Program-made: the position numbers and the translations under genes
From: Ectobacillus funiculus
Lineage (GTDB): Bacteria > Bacillota > Bacilli > Bacillales > Bacillaceae_G
Length of the DNA: 64,000 bases
NCBI RefSeq assembly: GCF_004138295.1
Contig: NZ_SCFM01000006.1
Location: 248,001 to 312,000, forward strand
Direction: 5' to 3'
In this document: positions 54,706 to 63,737 of the stretch, piece after piece
Position numbering within the stretch: position 1 is the first letter of the stretch
How the letters are laid out: the number at the start of each line of letters is the position of its first letter
Notes under the pieces: generated by a model
What the model saw: the letters and a program-made list of their open reading frames with translations, nothing else
Told to the model about the DNA's origin: nothing
Database searches by the model: none

Positions 54706-54801
54706 ATGACTGAAAATACCGCTAAACGATATGTGATCCTTATTCCCCACTGTAAATGGAGGTGTAATACCGTTGGACTTGTCCGCTATACAAGCAAATA
54801 A
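54706..54801 (+). CDS. candidate leader peptide overlapping the kinase start
   Basis: 31 residues, MTENTAKRYVILIPHCKWRC..., with AGGAG 4 bases before the ATG. Its stop lies 29 bp inside the kinase gene, in another frame, and it covers the kinase ribosome binding site. It could control kinase translation by coupling. Support is only the ribosome binding site and the overlap. Confidence 0.3.
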   Translation: MTENTAKRYVILIPHCKWRCNTVGLVRYTSK

Positions 54802-56230
54802 AAACCTAGATTTTCAGCAGCTGTTTATCATTTTCGACCAGTTAGAGGATATGATGTTTCTTATCAGCGTTGACGATTTACCTACCTTCAGATTCACTCA
54901 CATAAACCCCGCTTACGTAAGAAATACCGGTATACAACTCGCGCAGATAAAGAATAAGCAAACAGAAGATATCTTCCACCCAGATGACGCACATGCGATG
55001 AACGCAAACTATCAAAAAGCCATTATGAACAAACAAAAACTTAGCTACGAAGAACAACTAACCATCGGAAGAAGAAAAAGAACATACGAAACAACGCTCA
55101 TCCCTATTTTTCAAGAGCACACAGGCAAATGCCTTTATATTGTTGGCATCTCACGAGATATTAGCCAAAGAAGAAAACATGAGGAAGCACTTCGGCTCAT
55201 GCATAAGGAATTGACCGATATTATGCGAAATCAGCAAGGGCTCGTATTTAAAGTCCAAAAACATGGGCAAGATTTTTATTTCGCACTTTGTGACGGACAG
55301 CTTATCTACGAACTCGGTTACACACCTAACGACATGACCGGAACATACATTAAGGAGTTGTTCACTCCTGACCATACTGCATTCTTATATGAACAGTACA
55401 ACCGCTGCTGGGAATCCCAAGAAAAAATTGTCTTTGAGGTACATTATTTAAACAAACTATTTTGGCTCACATCATTAAGCCCAATTGTCGAAAATGGAGA
55501 AACAGTGGCGTTAATTGGTTCATCTATTGACATTAAAGCGAAGAAGCAAGCGGAAGAGGCTTTGATGCAAACCGAAAAATTGGCATTACTCGGCGAACTA
55601 GCAGCAGGAATTGGTCATGAAATACGTAATCCTCTCACCGTAATCAAAGGATTCATTTCCCTGATGCTCCAGGACACATCCTTTCTTACACCAAAGTTCA
55701 TCAAGCTCATTGAATCGGAAATTGATCATATTAACCAAACAGCCGGCGAACTGATGATGCTTGCCAAACCGCAGCAGCAGCAGATTACCAGTGTGGATCT
55801 TCACGGTTTATTTGATGAGATCATACAGCTTCTCGATTCAGCAGCTTTCAAGAGGCGGGTAAACGTCCAAACGAATTACACAGGTAACTCGATACTTTCC
55901 TGCGGTGACAAACACCAGCTGAAAAAAGCCTTCTTCAATCTCTTGAAGAACGCCATAGAATCCATGGAGGAAAAGCGAGGCGGCTATGTATTTGTATCCT
56001 GCACGGAGTCAAACAATAACATCATTGTCACTGTTCGTGATCAAGGACAAGGCATTCCTGCTGAGCAGATTGATCACCTCGGGGAACCATTTTACACAAC
56101 CAAAAAGAAAGGAAATGGCCTTGGACTGATGGTAACATATCGCGTCATTAAAAACCACGGAGGAAGCATTTCCTGCGAGAGTGTACCAGGCGAAGGCACG
56201 ACCTTTACAATTACATTTTCCAACCCATAA
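54773..56230 (+). CDS. PAS-domain sporulation-type histidine kinase (KinA/KinE-like)
   Basis: 485 residues from a TTG start behind GGAGGTG. Two PAS domains (about 18-135 and 150-265; HPDDAHAMNANYQKA and DISQRRKHEEAL at the ends), HisKA with LLGELAAGIGHEIRNPLTVIKGFISL, and HATPase with KNAIESMEE, DQGQGI and GNGLGLMVTYRVIKNHGG. Soluble, no membrane helix. HEIRNPLT and LGLMVTYRVI are the forms seen in phosphorelay kinases. No regulator gene adjoins it. Could feed Spo0F. Confidence 0.88.
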   Translation: MDLSAIQANKNLDFQQLFIIFDQLEDMMFLISVDDLPTFRFTHINPAYVRNTGIQLAQIKNKQTEDIFHPDDAHAMNANYQKAIMNKQKLSYEEQLTIGRRKRTYETTLIPIFQEHTGKCLYIVGISRDISQRRKHEEALRLMHKELTDIMRNQQGLVFKVQKHGQDFYFALCDGQLIYELGYTPNDMTGTYIKELFTPDHTAFLYEQYNRCWESQEKIVFEVHYLNKLFWLTSLSPIVENGETVALIGSSIDIKAKKQAEEALMQTEKLALLGELAAGIGHEIRNPLTVIKGFISLMLQDTSFLTPKFIKLIESEIDHINQTAGELMMLAKPQQQQITSVDLHGLFDEIIQLLDSAAFKRRVNVQTNYTGNSILSCGDKHQLKKAFFNLLKNAIESMEEKRGGYVFVSCTESNNNIIVTVRDQGQGIPAEQIDHLGEPFYTTKKKGNGLGLMVTYRVIKNHGGSISCESVPGEGTTFTITFSNP

Positions 56231-56330
56231 CACTGCTGCATTCCGCAGTAACATATATATTAAACACAATCCTTAATCTTTTCCCCTCACAAATTTTTAT
56301 TTACTGTTTTGAAAGCGCATCCCATTTGTT

Positions 56331-56357
56331 CCTATACACCGAGAAACGGTGTATAGG
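56331..56357. repeat. perfect 11-bp hairpin downstream of the kinase
   Basis: CCTATACACCG-AGAAA-CGGTGTATAGG without a T-run, 100 bp after the kinase stop. Confidence 0.7.
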
Positions 56358-56424
56358 ATCTGAAACAACATTGACTGCGATTGAATCAGGAAGTCAACCT
56401 ATTCTTTTTTCCCATACAAACAAC

Positions 56425-56465
56425 ATCCCATTGATGTTCTGCATTAGAGCACCAATGGGATATTT
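56425..56465. terminator. hairpin between convergent kinase and transglutaminase genes
   Basis: ATCCCATTG / CAATGGGAT with a 19-base loop and ATTTTATC after it on the plus strand. Confidence 0.65.
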
Positions 56466-56482
56466 TATCGTATAAGCTTATT

Positions 56483-57373
56483 TTACTCCACGCCATGCGA
56501 ATGCTCTTCCTGCACCCGCTTTAATTCAACTGTTACCTCCAGCTGCTGACAAGGCGTTCCGCGGTACATCCCCTTTACGGGTACAACATCGCTGTAATTG
56601 CGACCATGCCCAATTTTAATATAACGCCAGTTTGTTTTCTCATTGTTCGTAGGGTCCAAGCCAATCCAGCCAATCAATGGAACATAGGCTTCTACCCAGG
56701 CGTGCGAAAAATGCTGTACCTTCGTTTCTTCGCCTCCGACTTCCCCTAGATAATGGTAGCCGCTCACATACCTGCATGGAACGTTAAACAACCTGCATGT
56801 CGCAATCATCAAATGAGCGTAATCTTGGCACACACCTCTTTTTAGCTGTAATGTCTCTTCGACGGTCGTATGCACGTTCGTTACATTCGTTTCATAAGTA
56901 AACGTTGTATAAATGGCATGTGAAATGCGCTCTAAAAGCTCATATACACTCTCTAGCTTCTCACCATGAACAATGCCGCTTGCGAAGTCCTCCAGTTCCT
57001 TCGTGGTCTTCGTATACGCGGTCTCCATCAAATACTCGGCATACTGATTTTGAAAGGCTTCACTCTCTAAAATCTCACATTCGGCACTGTACGGCACACG
57101 GTTCGTTTGCTCTAGGCTCCCTTCACTCGTCTGCACAATAGAGCGTGATTCAATGACAAGCTCTTCATGCGGAAACGGAACAGAAAAATAGTGAACTGTA
57201 TTTCCATAATAATCTGTATATGGAAACAATGAAACCGACGGCCGGATGGAAATAGAATGGTCACAGCACGTTTGACAGTCCTCCGTTTTTGGTGTTAGGC
57301 GCACCTCATTTACACTATCTATTACTGGTTCTTGATACACATACTTAGTAAAATGGGACACTTGTAGTCTCAC
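56483..57373 (-). CDS. transglutaminase-like protein of the ATP-grasp/alpha-E system
   Basis: 296 residues from a GTG that overlaps the alpha-E stop (GTGA). N-terminal transglutaminase-N beta domain (1-90) then a papain-like transglutaminase core with C182 (RGVCQDYAH), H224 (SHAWVEAY) and D240 (IGLDPTN). All triad residues are present, so it should be an active peptidase or amide-forming enzyme. Last gene of a three-gene minus-strand operon. Cytoplasmic, no signal peptide. Comparative work predicted that such trios make or trim a peptide-like product; the substrate is unknown. Confidence 0.9.
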   Translation of the reverse strand: MRLQVSHFTKYVYQEPVIDSVNEVRLTPKTEDCQTCCDHSISIRPSVSLFPYTDYYGNTVHYFSVPFPHEELVIESRSIVQTSEGSLEQTNRVPYSAECEILESEAFQNQYAEYLMETAYTKTTKELEDFASGIVHGEKLESVYELLERISHAIYTTFTYETNVTNVHTTVEETLQLKRGVCQDYAHLMIATCRLFNVPCRYVSGYHYLGEVGGEETKVQHFSHAWVEAYVPLIGWIGLDPTNNEKTNWRYIKIGHGRNYSDVVPVKGMYRGTPCQQLEVTVELKRVQEEHSHGVE

Positions 57374-58344
57374 GCTTCAACAAACTCCTCCTGAAAAAAA
57401 GTTTTTGAGATTGCATACCCTAGCTGGTCGCATAACAGCAGCATACTGCCAATCTCTTCTAAAATATCACGTTGAGAGAGTCCGTTATTGCAGCGAGCCA
57501 ATGTTTCTCTTAGCTCTTCTGTCATAGCTTTTGATTCATTCAACAATGATTCAAAACGACAATCCTGCGATTGAATGGCACTTAGCGATGCTCCAAGAAA
57601 CGTTACGGCAAACATAACAGAGCGCGGAAATCCTGCGTTCAGCATCATAAACTGTGTAACCTTGGAACACACTACTTCATCTGCATAAAACTTTCGAAAT
57701 GCCTCGTACCCGCTCACAGATTTCAATAAAATAATCATGCGGTTATAAATGTCGCTGGATGTAAGAGAAGAACCTTCACGATTTAGAGTGGTATATACAG
57801 ACTGCAGCACTCGCAGTGTATTTTCTGCTCTTTCTAAATGCTTTCCGGCCTGAATGAAATGCCACTCACGCTCCCGGGCCATTGTAGAATCTGCGACTCC
57901 ATTAAACAAAGCCACCCATTCCCTTACCCGCTGATAAAATGAATGCGGCGAGCGCAGCATAACCTTCTCCATATCTTGCTCACCCATCCAAAGGTAAAAC
58001 GCATTAGCAATTTCCCATAGTTCCCCGGGAAGCAACTGACGGAGTGAGCGAATGTTCTGGCGCGCTTGACGGATACAAGAAAAAATAGAATTATTATGCG
58101 ATCTATCAAACATTAAAAAATGAAGGACAGACGTCTCTTTAACCGTATGGTACTGCTGCTTAAATAACGAAACATCCCCTATCGCCGCCACTAATCTTTC
58201 CCACATATACTCCGGCTCGTCTCGATCATTTCCCTTTAACTCGTGACGCATATGATAATTCACGTCCATTAATCTCGTATGATTTTCAATCCGCTCCAGA
58301 TAGCGGCCGATCCAAAATAAAGACTCCGCAGTACGGTTCATCAT
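57370..58344 (-). CDS. alpha-E domain protein
   Basis: 324 residues, all helical, beginning MMNRTAESLFWIGRYLERIENHTRL; this N-terminal NRTAESLFWIGRY.ER signature defines the alpha-E family (DUF403). The start at 58344 is chosen because GAGGTGG lies 7 bases upstream. No catalytic motif is known; Arg/Glu-rich helices suggest a scaffold or carrier role with the ATP-grasp partner. Overlaps the transglutaminase gene by 4 bp and follows the ATP-grasp gene by 34 bp. Confidence 0.9.
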   Translation of the reverse strand: MMNRTAESLFWIGRYLERIENHTRLMDVNYHMRHELKGNDRDEPEYMWERLVAAIGDVSLFKQQYHTVKETSVLHFLMFDRSHNNSIFSCIRQARQNIRSLRQLLPGELWEIANAFYLWMGEQDMEKVMLRSPHSFYQRVREWVALFNGVADSTMAREREWHFIQAGKHLERAENTLRVLQSVYTTLNREGSSLTSSDIYNRMIILLKSVSGYEAFRKFYADEVVCSKVTQFMMLNAGFPRSVMFAVTFLGASLSAIQSQDCRFESLLNESKAMTEELRETLARCNNGLSQRDILEEIGSMLLLCDQLGYAISKTFFQEEFVEA

Positions 58345-58378
58345 TATCATCCACCTCATTTTCTCCCTATTTTTAAAC

Positions 58379-59875
58379 TTACGATAATACCCATGTATCC
58401 TTCGTGCCTCCGCCTTGTGACGAATTCACAACTAGAGAGCCTTCCCTTAACGCTACCCTTGTAAGCCCGCCGGGAACGACATGCGTTTCACTTCCCATAA
58501 ATACAAATGCGCGTAAATCTACATGCCGCTGGGCAGCTTGTCCGCCAACAATCGATGGCACGCACGACAATTGAATAGTCGGCTGTGCAATATACTGATG
58601 CGGTGCTTGCACAATCTTCTCAGCGAATAATTGCAGCTCCTGCTCCGTAGCCGAAGGTCCTATGAGCATTCCATACCCTCCTGAAAGTGCTCGTTCCTTG
58701 ACCACCATCTCGGATAAATGAGCGAGAACATACTCCCTTTCCTCCGTTTTCGCCAAATCGTACGTTGGGACATTTTTTAAGATAGGTTCTTCCCTCAAAT
58801 AATAGCGAATCATATCAGGCACATACATATAAATGGCCTTATCATCCGCCACCCCAGTCCCTGGCGCATTCGCAATTGCAACATTCCCTGCCCGGTACGC
58901 GTTGAGGAGTCCCGCTACGCCGAGTACGGAATCTGGACGAAACGCGAGCGGATCCAGAAATTCATCATCAATTCTCCGATAAATGACGTCCACTTGACGA
59001 AGTCCTTCAATGCTTTTCATGTACACCTTCTGATCGACAACAACTAAATCCCGGCCTTCAACGAGTTCAATCCCCATTTCCTGGGCAAGAAATGTATGGT
59101 CATAGTAGGCAGAATTATGTACACCCGGTGTTAGCAGCACAACTAAAGGATTTGACTTGTTACCCGGGGCAAGGCTTCGTAAACTTGTTAATAGATTATT
59201 CAATTCTTCATCAAGATCACGCGCTTGATATTCAAAAAACAGCTCTGGAAGCAAGTGCATCATCAAAGAACGATTTTTATATACATAGGACAATCCTGAA
59301 GGGCTTCTTAAATTATCTTCTAATACGTAAAATGCTCCATTTTCATCACGAATCAAATCGATTCCAGATATCGGAATATAAACATTGTTCGGTACATCAA
59401 TCCCAACCATTTCCGGACGAAAATATGTATTTGTTACAACCATCTTTCTTGGCACAATTCCGTCCTTTAATATATTTTGCTCATGATAGATATCATGGAT
59501 AAACATATTTAAAGCGCGAACACGCTGCTTCATTCCCCTCTCTACCACTTCCCATTCCTCGGCGGAAAGAATTCTTGGAATCATATCAAAAGGAATGGTC
59601 CTTTCTAAGGAGGCTTCTTCCTCATTACTGCTGTACAGCGTGAACGTAATCCCCTGCTTCACCATCTCAGTATGCATACGGGCGTTGCGCTTTTTGATCT
59701 CGTCTGTTCCCATCTTCAGAAACTTCTGATGCAACATATGATAAGGAGTCCTTACACCTCCCTGCCGGTCAAACATTTCATCATAAAATAAAGATGTCCC
59801 ATACTTATAAAATAATGGTTTATCTTGTTTTTTCATTAACATCGGCATAAGAATCTTCCTCCGCAACTTCTTCAT
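58379..59875 (-). CDS. circularly permuted ATP-grasp ligase (type 2)
   Basis: 498 residues from the ATG at 59875 behind GGGGG. Signature segments of the circularly permuted ATP-grasp (DUF404/DUF407) family: PFDMIPRILSAEEW, VVTNTYFRPEMVGIDVPNNVYIPISGIDLIRDENG, LEDNLRSPSGLSYV, VIYRRIDDEFLDP, NAPGTGVADDKAIY and RHVDLRAFVF. ATP-grasp enzymes join carboxylates to amines through acyl phosphates. First gene of the operon with alpha-E and transglutaminase genes. The proteasome-like (Anbu) peptidase often found with this set elsewhere is absent here. Confidence 0.92.
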   Translation of the reverse strand: MKKLRRKILMPMLMKKQDKPLFYKYGTSLFYDEMFDRQGGVRTPYHMLHQKFLKMGTDEIKKRNARMHTEMVKQGITFTLYSSNEEEASLERTIPFDMIPRILSAEEWEVVERGMKQRVRALNMFIHDIYHEQNILKDGIVPRKMVVTNTYFRPEMVGIDVPNNVYIPISGIDLIRDENGAFYVLEDNLRSPSGLSYVYKNRSLMMHLLPELFFEYQARDLDEELNNLLTSLRSLAPGNKSNPLVVLLTPGVHNSAYYDHTFLAQEMGIELVEGRDLVVVDQKVYMKSIEGLRQVDVIYRRIDDEFLDPLAFRPDSVLGVAGLLNAYRAGNVAIANAPGTGVADDKAIYMYVPDMIRYYLREEPILKNVPTYDLAKTEEREYVLAHLSEMVVKERALSGGYGMLIGPSATEQELQLFAEKIVQAPHQYIAQPTIQLSCVPSIVGGQAAQRHVDLRAFVFMGSETHVVPGGLTRVALREGSLVVNSSQGGGTKDTWVLS

Positions 59876-59977
59876 ATTTCCCCCTAGATACATGTAAGCA
59901 TTCATAACAGGAATTTATTAACACAAACAACTATACACCAAAGCGAATTTAGCATACTGTCGAATTCAGGATGAAAT

Positions 59978-59995
59978 TTGTGACAAAATTGTGAC
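59978..59995 (+). promoter_or_regulatory. tandem TTGTGAC direct repeat in the divergent promoter region
   Basis: TTGTGAC at 59978-59984 and 59989-59995, 11 bp apart (one helical turn), about 105 bp upstream of the ATP-grasp gene and 80 bp before the opposite promoter. Such spaced direct repeats are typical of response-regulator binding; the regulator is unknown. Confidence 0.4.
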
Positions 59996-60066
59996 GAAAA
60001 TTCTACATTTATTTTTGATTGCCTAGAGCAAATGTCACTTTAAGTAACAATATAATGTAAAAAAAT

Positions 60067-60096
60067 ATGACAAAAGACCAAAAAATATCTTATAAT
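60067..60096 (+). promoter_or_regulatory. promoter of the hybrid kinase operon
   Basis: ATGACA (60067-60072), 18-bp spacer, TATAAT (60091-60096). A second TATAAT overlaps at 60101-60106. Confidence 0.5.
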
Positions 60097-60172
60097 CTTA
60101 TATAATGTACATATACATACATGCTAACTGCAGCATAACGGGTAAATTAGCGAAAGGCAGGTGTTAAATCGA

Positions 60173-62851
60173 GTGAAATTGACAATTGGAAAAAAGATTT
60201 TGATAGGTTATCTCTCTATAGCCTTGTTACTTGGGGGAACGAGTGGCATTTCCTATTATTATATCAAACAGGTAAATAACTCTTATTCGGATTTAATTGA
60301 TAGAAGAGTGACCATTTTAGCAAATACGAAGCAAATACAAACGTTAGCACTTAAGCAAACAAACTCACTCCGCGGATATTTGCTGACGCAGGATACAAAT
60401 TTTCTGGTTGAATTGCAAACAGCAAACGAAAGCCTGCAGGAGCTCATCAGCAGTACGAAAGGGCTTTTGACAGAGCAAACAAATAGGGAAGCGCTGCAAG
60501 AATTAACCGTCTTAAATAAAGAGTTTGAAAGAATGTATGAGGAATTATTGAAGCGGTACGAGAGCAATCATAATCAGGAGGAAGCGCTGCAGTACTTTAA
60601 GGAAGAAGTATTTCCGATCGGCAAGCAGCTTGATCCATTGGCGAACACCATCACTGAACGGCAGCAGGAGTTGTTAAGTGAAGGCAAGAAAGCAAACACA
60701 GAGCTGGTAGAGCAAGTCATTCTAACGAACACACTTCTAAATGTGCTAATTTTTATCTTAACGATTGGAATTGGATTATTTATTTCGAGAAATATTACCG
60801 GAAACCTTCGCAGAATTACAAAAGTAATCTCCAGCTTTGCCTCCTACTCGGCGTCTAATGTGAATCTCCCTCGCATCCATGTTCGTTCCAAGGACGAAAC
60901 AAGTGAGATTGCTGAAGCATTTAACGAATTAACCCATGCGCTTGAGGAGAATCGCAAACAGGAAATGGCGTTTAAACAAGCCTTGCAAGAGCAGAATTGG
61001 CTGGAAACAAGCGCAGCGGAAATCGCTACGATGTACCAAGGTGTTCATGACCTAAGAACATTAACAGGCATGTTCCTGACAAAAATTGTACCGATGATTG
61101 ATGCAAGCTACGGCGCTTTTTATATTAAACAAGGAACAGGCTCGCAGCAGCGTTTTTATAAATTTGCTGCCTATGCCTATGACAGCAACGAAATTGGCCG
61201 GGAGAGCTTTGCGTTCGGGGAAGGCCTAGTTGGGCAGGCAGCTCTTGAGAACCGAAGCATCACGCTTACAAATCCGCCTGACTCTTATATACAAATCCAA
61301 TCTGCTATCGGCGCAGCTGCACCTTCTTATATTATGATTATCCCAGTCGAATTTGAAGGACAAGTAACAGCCGTGATTGAACTTGCTTCCTTCCAACCGC
61401 TCACCCCAATTCAACAAGCGCTTTTGAAGCAGGTGGTAAATCATGCGGGCATCACGATTCATAGTGTTATGGGACGCATGAAGGTGGAAGAGCTGTTAAA
61501 GGAATCACAGGCCTTAACAGCGGAGCTGCAAAGTCAATCTGAAGAGCTGCAAATGCAGCAGGAGGAACTCAGAAGCATAAACGAGGAGCTCAGCGAACAA
61601 TATCGGGAGTCGGAAGAAAAGACCAGAATTTTAACGAATACACAGCTGGAGCTAGAGGAAAAGGCTCATCAGCTTGCGCTTAGCTCTACCTATAAGTCAG
61701 AATTTTTAGCTAATATGTCTCATGAGCTGCGCACACCGCTTAATAGCTTGCTGATTCTGGCGCACCTTCTTGCGGAGAATACAGACGGCAATCTAACAGA
61801 AGCACAGTTGGAATTTATCCAGACGATTTACTCATCAGGAAATGAACTACTTCACTTAATTAACGATGTTCTCGATTTGGCAAAGGTAGAGTCCGGAAAG
61901 CTGGACATGACAAGGGACGAAGTAAGCTTGCAGCGTATATCCGCCTTTATCGAAAGGCAATTTGCTCCACTTGCAGCAGAAAAGGGACTTTCCTTCACTG
62001 TCCGCTTAGAAGCTGATCTTACAGATACAATCTATACAGATGAACACAGACTAAGGCAGGTTCTAAAAAACCTATTGTCAAACGCCTTTAAATTTACGGA
62101 AAAGGGCGGAGTAGCGCTTCATATCCACCGAGTACAAACAGCGATACTGCCTGACCAGCAGACTGCACTTGCCTTCTCCGTCAGCGATACAGGCATCGGC
62201 ATTCAAAAAGAAGAGCAAGAGCTGATCTTCCAAGCATTTAAACAAGCCGATGGGACAACGAACAGAAAATACGGCGGAACAGGCCTTGGATTATCCATCA
62301 GTCGGGATATCGCGCACTTGTTAGGTGGAGCCATTGAGCTGCAAAGCGAGAAAGGTATAGGAAGCACCTTTACGCTGTACTTGCCCATCTCCGAAGCCTC
62401 AGGCACAAAGAATGCTGAACTGGAAGCTGCTAGTGCAGTAGAAGTTGAGACATCACATCCGGGCACAGAAGATCCTCTCTTGCAGGAGAAAAAGGTGCTG
62501 ATTATTGATGACGATATGCGTAACATTTTTGCACTGACGACAGCTCTTGAGCAACAAAAGATGCAGGTGCTGTTTGCTGAAAACGGAAAAGATGGGATTG
62601 AGCTGCTGCAAAAGCATCCTGATACCGATATTGTTTTAATGGATATTATGCTCCCGGAAATGAACGGCTACGAAGCGATGCAGGCAATACGAAAAATGCC
62701 TAAATTTCAAAATATCCCTATTGTCGCACTAACCGCAAAGGCAATGAAGCAGGACAGAGAAAGATGTATTGCCGCCGGTGCGTCTGATTACATCAGCAAG
62801 CCTATACAATTAGAACAGCTTTTTTCTGTGATGAAAGTTTGGTTTTATTAA
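60173..62851 (+). CDS. hybrid sensor histidine kinase (CHASE3-HAMP-GAF-HK-REC)
   Basis: 892 residues from the GTG at 60173 (AGGTG 9 bases upstream); a GTG at 60161 is possible. Membrane helix (about 6-28), CHASE3-like helical extracellular sensor (30-185), second helix (about 190-208), HAMP (about 210-265), GAF (about 285-440), coiled coil, HisKA with NMSHELRTPLNSLLILAHLLAEN, HATPase with NLLSNAFKF, DTGIGI and GGTGLGLSIS, and a C-terminal receiver with phospho-Asp in VLMDIMLPEMNG. First of three tightly packed genes with cheR and a response regulator. Confidence 0.92.
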   Translation: MKLTIGKKILIGYLSIALLLGGTSGISYYYIKQVNNSYSDLIDRRVTILANTKQIQTLALKQTNSLRGYLLTQDTNFLVELQTANESLQELISSTKGLLTEQTNREALQELTVLNKEFERMYEELLKRYESNHNQEEALQYFKEEVFPIGKQLDPLANTITERQQELLSEGKKANTELVEQVILTNTLLNVLIFILTIGIGLFISRNITGNLRRITKVISSFASYSASNVNLPRIHVRSKDETSEIAEAFNELTHALEENRKQEMAFKQALQEQNWLETSAAEIATMYQGVHDLRTLTGMFLTKIVPMIDASYGAFYIKQGTGSQQRFYKFAAYAYDSNEIGRESFAFGEGLVGQAALENRSITLTNPPDSYIQIQSAIGAAAPSYIMIIPVEFEGQVTAVIELASFQPLTPIQQALLKQVVNHAGITIHSVMGRMKVEELLKESQALTAELQSQSEELQMQQEELRSINEELSEQYRESEEKTRILTNTQLELEEKAHQLALSSTYKSEFLANMSHELRTPLNSLLILAHLLAENTDGNLTEAQLEFIQTIYSSGNELLHLINDVLDLAKVESGKLDMTRDEVSLQRISAFIERQFAPLAAEKGLSFTVRLEADLTDTIYTDEHRLRQVLKNLLSNAFKFTEKGGVALHIHRVQTAILPDQQTALAFSVSDTGIGIQKEEQELIFQAFKQADGTTNRKYGGTGLGLSISRDIAHLLGGAIELQSEKGIGSTFTLYLPISEASGTKNAELEAASAVEVETSHPGTEDPLLQEKKVLIIDDDMRNIFALTTALEQQKMQVLFAENGKDGIELLQKHPDTDIVLMDIMLPEMNGYEAMQAIRKMPKFQNIPIVALTAKAMKQDRERCIAAGASDYISKPIQLEQLFSVMKVWFY

Positions 62852-62867
62852 TTAGGAGGGACAGACC

Positions 62868-63737
62868 ATTCTAGACAGTAAACTATTTAACTCTTATATT
62901 CCAAGTGCTACAGGTGGGACAGATGACCTAGAAAGACTTGAAATTGAACTGCTTCTTGAGGCAATATATCGGCACTATGACTTTGACTTTCGTGATTATA
63001 CATTCGCTTCTATGCAAAGAAGGATCAAGTATCGGATGCAAATAGAGCATTTGCCCAACGTATCAGCGTTACAAGCGCAAGTGCTCCACAATCCGAAAAT
63101 GATGAAGAAGCTGCTTGATGATTTCTCTATTCATGTGACGGAAATGTTTCGTGATCCAGAATTCTTCCTCGCCTTTCGTCAAAAGGTCGTTCCCATATTA
63201 AGAAAGCTGCCTCATATCCGGATTTGGCATGCCGGTTGCTCTACTGGCGAAGAGGTATATTCGATGGCTATTTTGCTGTATGAGGAAGGGCTATATGAAA
63301 GGACAAAATTATATGCAACAGATATGAATGAATCGCTCATTAACATAGCTGAGCAAGCTATGTTTCCGTTACAAAAAATGCGGTTATATACGAGAAATTA
63401 CTTACATGCCGGAGGGAGCAGAGCATTCTCCGAATATTACACCATTAAAGATGATTATGCTGCGTTTCATTCCTTTTTCACAAAAAATGTTACCTTTGCG
63501 CAGCATAATCTAACTGTCGATCAATCCTTTAATGAGTTTCATGTCATTATCTGCAGAAATGTTCTGATTTACTTTAATAGAACATTGGCCAATCGCGTTC
63601 ACGACTTATTTTATGAAAGCTTAGCACCGTCCGGTTTTTTAGGCCTTGGCAGTAAAGAACAGCTGATGTCTACTAATAAACATATTTATTATGAGGAGAT
63701 TGATACCTGTGGGAGAATCTATCAAAAAATTAAATGA
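62868..63737 (+). CDS. CheR-type methyltransferase, apparent ATT start
   Basis: 289 residues if translation starts at ATT 62868. AGGAGGG lies 7 bases before this ATT and no ATG, GTG or TTG occurs in frame until ATG 63012, which would delete the conserved N-terminal helix LEIELLLEAIYRHYDFDFRDYTFASM. SAM-binding motif HAGCSTGEEVYSMAI, further ATDMNESLIN and the catalytic-region HVIICRNVLIYFN are intact. Stand-alone CheR proteins of this kind accompany hybrid kinases and methylate receptor or kinase glutamates. The end overlaps the next gene by 29 bp. Confidence 0.88.
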   Translation: MLDSKLFNSYIPSATGGTDDLERLEIELLLEAIYRHYDFDFRDYTFASMQRRIKYRMQIEHLPNVSALQAQVLHNPKMMKKLLDDFSIHVTEMFRDPEFFLAFRQKVVPILRKLPHIRIWHAGCSTGEEVYSMAILLYEEGLYERTKLYATDMNESLINIAEQAMFPLQKMRLYTRNYLHAGGSRAFSEYYTIKDDYAAFHSFFTKNVTFAQHNLTVDQSFNEFHVIICRNVLIYFNRTLANRVHDLFYESLAPSGFLGLGSKEQLMSTNKHIYYEEIDTCGRIYQKIK

